In this document: piece by piece, positions 60,706 to 64,000 of the stretch
Layout: each line of letters opens with the position of its first letter
How positions within the stretch are numbered: position 1 is the stretch's first letter
Source of the DNA: Amblyomma americanum
Lineage: Eukaryota; Arthropoda; Arachnida; Ixodida; Ixodidae
Reading direction: 5' to 3'
Assembly: GCF_052857255.1 (NCBI RefSeq)
Contig: NW_027526486.1
Span: 2,542,001 to 2,606,000 of the forward strand
DNA: 64,000 nucleotides
The notes under the pieces: model-generated
What the model saw: only the letters and a program-made list of their open reading frames with translations
Database searches by the model: none
Told to the model about the DNA's origin: nothing
Made by a program: the position numbers and the translations under genes

Positions 60706-61891
60706 GAGAGAAAAAGTTTACACCTTTCTCTCGTGTACTCTTCGACTTGTAAAATCGATGCTCGTGAATCTTGCTAGTTTCAATCTAAAACAATGTATCC
60801 CGTTGTTTTGAGCCGGAATACAAGTTTTCGCGCAGTTCTGAGAGAAAAAGTTTGCACCTTTCTCTCGTCTACTCTTCGAAGACTGGTGAAATCGATGCTC
60901 GTGAATGTTGATAGATTCGATTTAAAACGATGTATCCCGTTGTATTGAGCCGGAATACAAGTTTTCGCGCAGTTCTGAGAGAAAACGTTTACACATTTCT
61001 CTCGTCTACTGTTCGACGACTTGTAATATCCATGCTCGTGAATCTTGCTAGTTTCGATCTGTGCTTCCATGTCTGACTTCTGTCCTGTTTTTAGCGCTGT
61101 TCCTACACCATGCAATACCAACTAGCCCGTCAACTCGCTCTCGTATACTCGATCTAAAACAATGTAACCCGTTGTTTTAAGCCGGAATACAAGTTTTCGC
61201 GCAGTTCTGAGAGAAAAAGTTTACACCTTTCTCTCGTCTACTCTTCGACGACTTGTAAAATCGATGCTCGTGAATCTTGCTAGTTTTAATCTAAAACAAT
61301 GTATCCCGTTGTTTTGAACCGGAATACAAGTTTTCACGCCGTTCTGAGAGAAAAAGTTTACACCTTTCTTTCGTTTACTATTCGACGACTTGTAAAATCG
61401 ATGCTCGTGAATCTTGCTAGTTTAAATCTAAAACGATGTATCCCGTTGTTTTGAACCGGAATACAAGTTTTCACGCCGTTCTGAGAAAAAGTTTACACCT
61501 TTCTTTCGTTTACTATTCGACGACTTGTAAAATCGATGCTCGTGAATCTTGCTAGTTTCGAGCTAAAACGATGTATCCCGTTGTTTTGAGCCGGAATACA
61601 AGTTTTCGCGCAGTTCTGAGAGAAAACGTTTACACCTTTCTCTCGTGTACTCTTCGACGACTTGTAAAATCGATGCTCGTGAATCATGCTAGTTTCGATC
61701 TAAAACGATGTATCCAGTTGTTTTGAGCCGGAATACAAGTTTTCGCGCAGTTCTGAGAGAAAAAGTTTACACCTTTCTCTCGTCTACTCTTCGACGACTT
61801 GTAAAATCGATGCTCGTGAATCTTGCTAGTTTCAATCTAAAACGATGTATCCCGTTGTTTTGAGCCGGAATACAAGATTTCGCGGAGTTCT
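60706..61891 (+). repeat. 1186-bp higher-order unit, copy 2
   Basis: Tandem partner of 59520-60705. The third, incomplete copy continues to about 62520. Confidence 0.85.
61061..61148 (+). repeat. 88-bp insert, copy 17
   Basis: CCTG, CTACACC; 1186 bp after copy 16. Confidence 0.9.
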
Positions 61892-62246
61892 GAGAGAAAA
61901 AGTTTACACCTTTCTCTCGTGTACTCTTCGACTTGTAAAATCGATGCTCGTGAATCTTGCTAGTTTCAATCTAAAACAATGTATCCCGTTGTTTTGAGCC
62001 GGAATACAAGTTTTCGCGCAGTTCTGAGAGAAAAAGTTTGCACCTTTCTCTCGTCTACTCTTCGAAGACTTGTGAAATCGGTGCTCGTGAATCTTGATAG
62101 ATTCGATCTAAAACGATGTATCCCGTTGTTTTGAGCCGGAATACAAGTTTTCGCGCAGTTCTGAGAGATAACGTTTACACATTTCTCTCGTCTACTGTTC
62201 GACGACTTGTAATATCGATGCTCGTGAATCTTGCTAGTTTCGATCT

Positions 62247-62334
62247 GTGCTTCCATGTCTGACTTCTGTCCTGTTTTTAGCGCTGTTCCTATACCATGCA
62301 ATACCAACTAGCCCGTCAACTCGCTCTCGTATAC
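62247..62334 (+). repeat. 88-bp insert, copy 18
   Basis: CCTG with CTATACC; 1186 bp after copy 17. Confidence 0.9.
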
Positions 62335-62889
62335 TCGATCTAAAACAATGTAACCCGTTGTTTTAAGCCGGAATACAAGTTTTCGCGCAGTTCTGAGAGA
62401 AAAAGTTTACACCTTTCTCTCGTCTACTCTTCGACGACTTGTAAAATCGATGCTCGTGAATCTTGCTAGTTTTAATCTAAAACGATGTATCCCGTTGTTT
62501 TGAACCGGAATACAAGTTTTCACGCCATTCTGAGAGAAAAAGTTTACACCTTTCTTTCGTTTACTATTCGACGACTTGTAAAATCGATGCTCGTGAATCT
62601 TGCTAGTTTCGATCTAAAACGATGAATCCCGTTGTTTTGAGCCGGAATACAAGTTTTCGCGCAGTTCTGAGAGAAAAAGTTTGCACCTTTCTCTCGTCTA
62701 CTCTTCGAAGACTTGTGAAATCGATGCTCGTGAATCTTGATAGATTCGATCTAAAACGATGTATCCCGTTGTTTTGAGCCGGAATACAAGTTTTCGCGCA
62801 GTTCTGAGAGAAAACGTTTACACATTTCTCTCGTCTACTGTTCGACGACTTGTAATATCGATGCTCGTGAATCTTGCTAGTTTCGATCT

Positions 62890-62977
62890 GTGCTTCCATG
62901 TCTGACTTCTGTCCTGTTTTTAGCGCTGTTCCTACACCATGCAATACCAACTAGCCCGTCAACTCGCTCTCGTATAC
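62890..62977 (+). repeat. 88-bp insert, copy 19
   Basis: CCTG, CTACACC; 643 bp after copy 18. The resumed monomer has the private GTAACTCG. Confidence 0.9.
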
Positions 62978-63941
62978 TCGATCTAAAACAATGTAACTCG
63001 TTGTTTTAAGCCGGAATACAAGTTTTCGCGCAGTTCTGAGAGAAAAAGTTTACACCTTTCTCTCGTCTACTCTTCGACGACTTGTAAAATCGATGCTCGT
63101 GAATCTTGCTAGTTTTAATCTAAAACGATGTATCCCGTTGTTTTGAACCGGAATACAAGTTTTCACGCCGTTCTGAGAGAAAAAGTTTACACCTTTCTTT
63201 CGTTTACTATTCGACGACTTGTAAAATCGATGCTCGTGAATCTTGCTAGTTTAAATCTAAAACGATGTATCCCGTTGTTTTGAACCGGAATACAAGTTTT
63301 CACGCCGTTCTGAGAAAAAGTTTACACCTTTCTTTCGTTTACTATTCGACGACTTGTAAAATCGATGCTCGTGAATCTTGCTAGTTTCGAGCTAAAACGA
63401 TGTATCCCGTTGTTTTGAGCCGGAATACAAGTTTTCGCGCAGTTCTGAGAGAAAACGTTTACACCTTTCTCTCGTGTACTCTTCGACGACTTGTAAAATC
63501 GATGCTTGTGAATCATGCTAGTTTCGATCTAAAACGATGTATCCAGTTGTTTTGAGCCGGAATACAAGTTTTCACGCCATTCTGAGAGAAAAAGTTTACA
63601 CCTTTCTTTCGTTTACTATTCGACGACTTGTAAAATCGATGCTCGTGAATCTTGCTAGTTTCGATCTAAAACGATGAATCCCGTTGTTTTGAGCCGGAAT
63701 ACAAGTTTTCGCGCAGTTCTGAGAGAAAACGTTTGCACATTTCTCTCGTCTACTCTTCGAAGACTTGTGAAATCGATGCTCGTGAATCTTGATAGATTCG
63801 ATCTAAAACGATGTATCCCGTTGTTTTGAGCCGGAATACAAGTTTTCGCGCAGTTCTGAGAGAAAACGTTTACACATTTCTCTCGTCTACTGTTCGACGA
63901 CTTGTAATATCGATGCTCGTGAATCTTGCTAGTTTCGATCT

Positions 63942-64000
63942 GTGCTTCCATGTCTGACTTCTGTCCTGTTTTTAGCGCTGTTCCTACACCATGCAATACC
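63942..64000 (+). repeat. 88-bp insert, copy 20 (cut by window edge)
   Basis: The first 59 of 88 bases, CCTG and CTACACC version, reach the end of the window. Confidence 0.88.

Larger units (their letters stand above)
58931..60861 (+). repeat. Long-range duplication F, copy 2
   Basis: Partner of 37975-39905 with the same CGACTCTTAAAATCG and GTATTGAGCC markers. The edges are approximate. Confidence 0.82.
25668..64000 (+). repeat. 137-bp satellite array, right part
   Basis: The same monomer continues in the same orientation and runs off the right edge, with roughly 270 copies. The first bases (CGGTATACAAG) complete the monomer broken by the retrotransposon. From about 26 to 38 kb and 45 to 59 kb many monomers have a T-rich run in place of GTTGTTTTGAGCC (for example CCCGTTTTTTTTTTTAGCC near 26203). 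From about 38.9 to 45.8 kb, near 51.7 kb and after 59.8 kb, monomers with the 88-bp insertion alternate with GAACCGG monomers. Blocks of many monomers are repeated at fixed offsets, listed separately. No coding, RNA or mobile sequence other than the 88-bp insert is visible here. Confidence 0.97.

Noticed and set aside
254..63996. Many recurring open frames of 60-156 codons on both strands in the satellite, with similar peptides.
   Set aside because: They follow the 137-bp repeat, occur on both strands, span one to three monomers, and break with ordinary monomer variation. They lack domains and any start context shared beyond the repeat itself.
1..64000. CRISPR-like array.
   Set aside because: The whole 137-bp unit is conserved, with no unique spacers alternating with short repeats.
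1..64000. CENP-B box in the monomer (TTTCGATCTAAAACGAT region).
   Set aside because: The TTCG and central A of the box fit, but the CGGG core half does not (ACGA instead). The centromere role is therefore open.

Overview
The window is repetitive eukaryotic DNA. It contains one satellite array, split in two by a single LTR retrotransposon. I see no host gene, tRNA, rRNA or CRISPR array. The satellite monomer is about 137 bp. For example, the motif CGATGTATCC recurs at 41 and again (as CGATGTATTC) at 178. All copies run head to tail in one orientation. There are roughly 140 copies left of the retrotransposon (1-19324) and roughly 270 to its right (25668-64000).

The host is most likely an arthropod, probably a chelicerate such as an ixodid tick. 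The basis for this is the polyprotein: its N-terminal SAP-like segment, charged coil and SCAN-like Gag look like retroelement proteins I associate with tick genomes. That is recollection, not a search result. The satellite alone does not identify the host.

The array is not a simple tandem. Diagnostic variants show multi-monomer blocks repeated at fixed offsets: 938, 1186, 1325, 1828, 2198, 2469, 2601, 4528 and 5431 bp, with longer-range copies about 21 and 26 kb apart. An unrelated 88-bp segment, bounded by a 7-bp direct repeat (TCGATCT), sits at one fixed place in the monomer. It occurs 20 times, in the 12-18 kb and 38.9-64 kb parts only, and spread with the blocks.

The retrotransposon (19325-25667) lies on the minus strand. 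It has two 552-bp LTRs (TG...CA, four differences), a 4-bp target duplication (CGGT), an 18-nt primer-binding site matching a tRNA-Leu 3' end, a weak G-rich polypurine-like tract, and one uninterrupted 1482-codon Gag-Pol frame. The Pol order is protease, integrase, reverse transcriptase, RNase H. The sequence motifs are Ty3/gypsy-like but the integrase precedes the reverse transcriptase, the arrangement of the Gmr1-type gypsy lineage. The frame is open, but two catalytic regions look altered: the protease reads D-S-A where D-S/T-G is expected, and the integrase has 34 rather than 35 residues between its second Asp and its Glu.

The likely order of events is: satellite growth by block duplication; capture of the 88-bp segment and other private variants, which were then copied; and lastly a recent insertion of one retrotransposon, which is not itself duplicated in the window.
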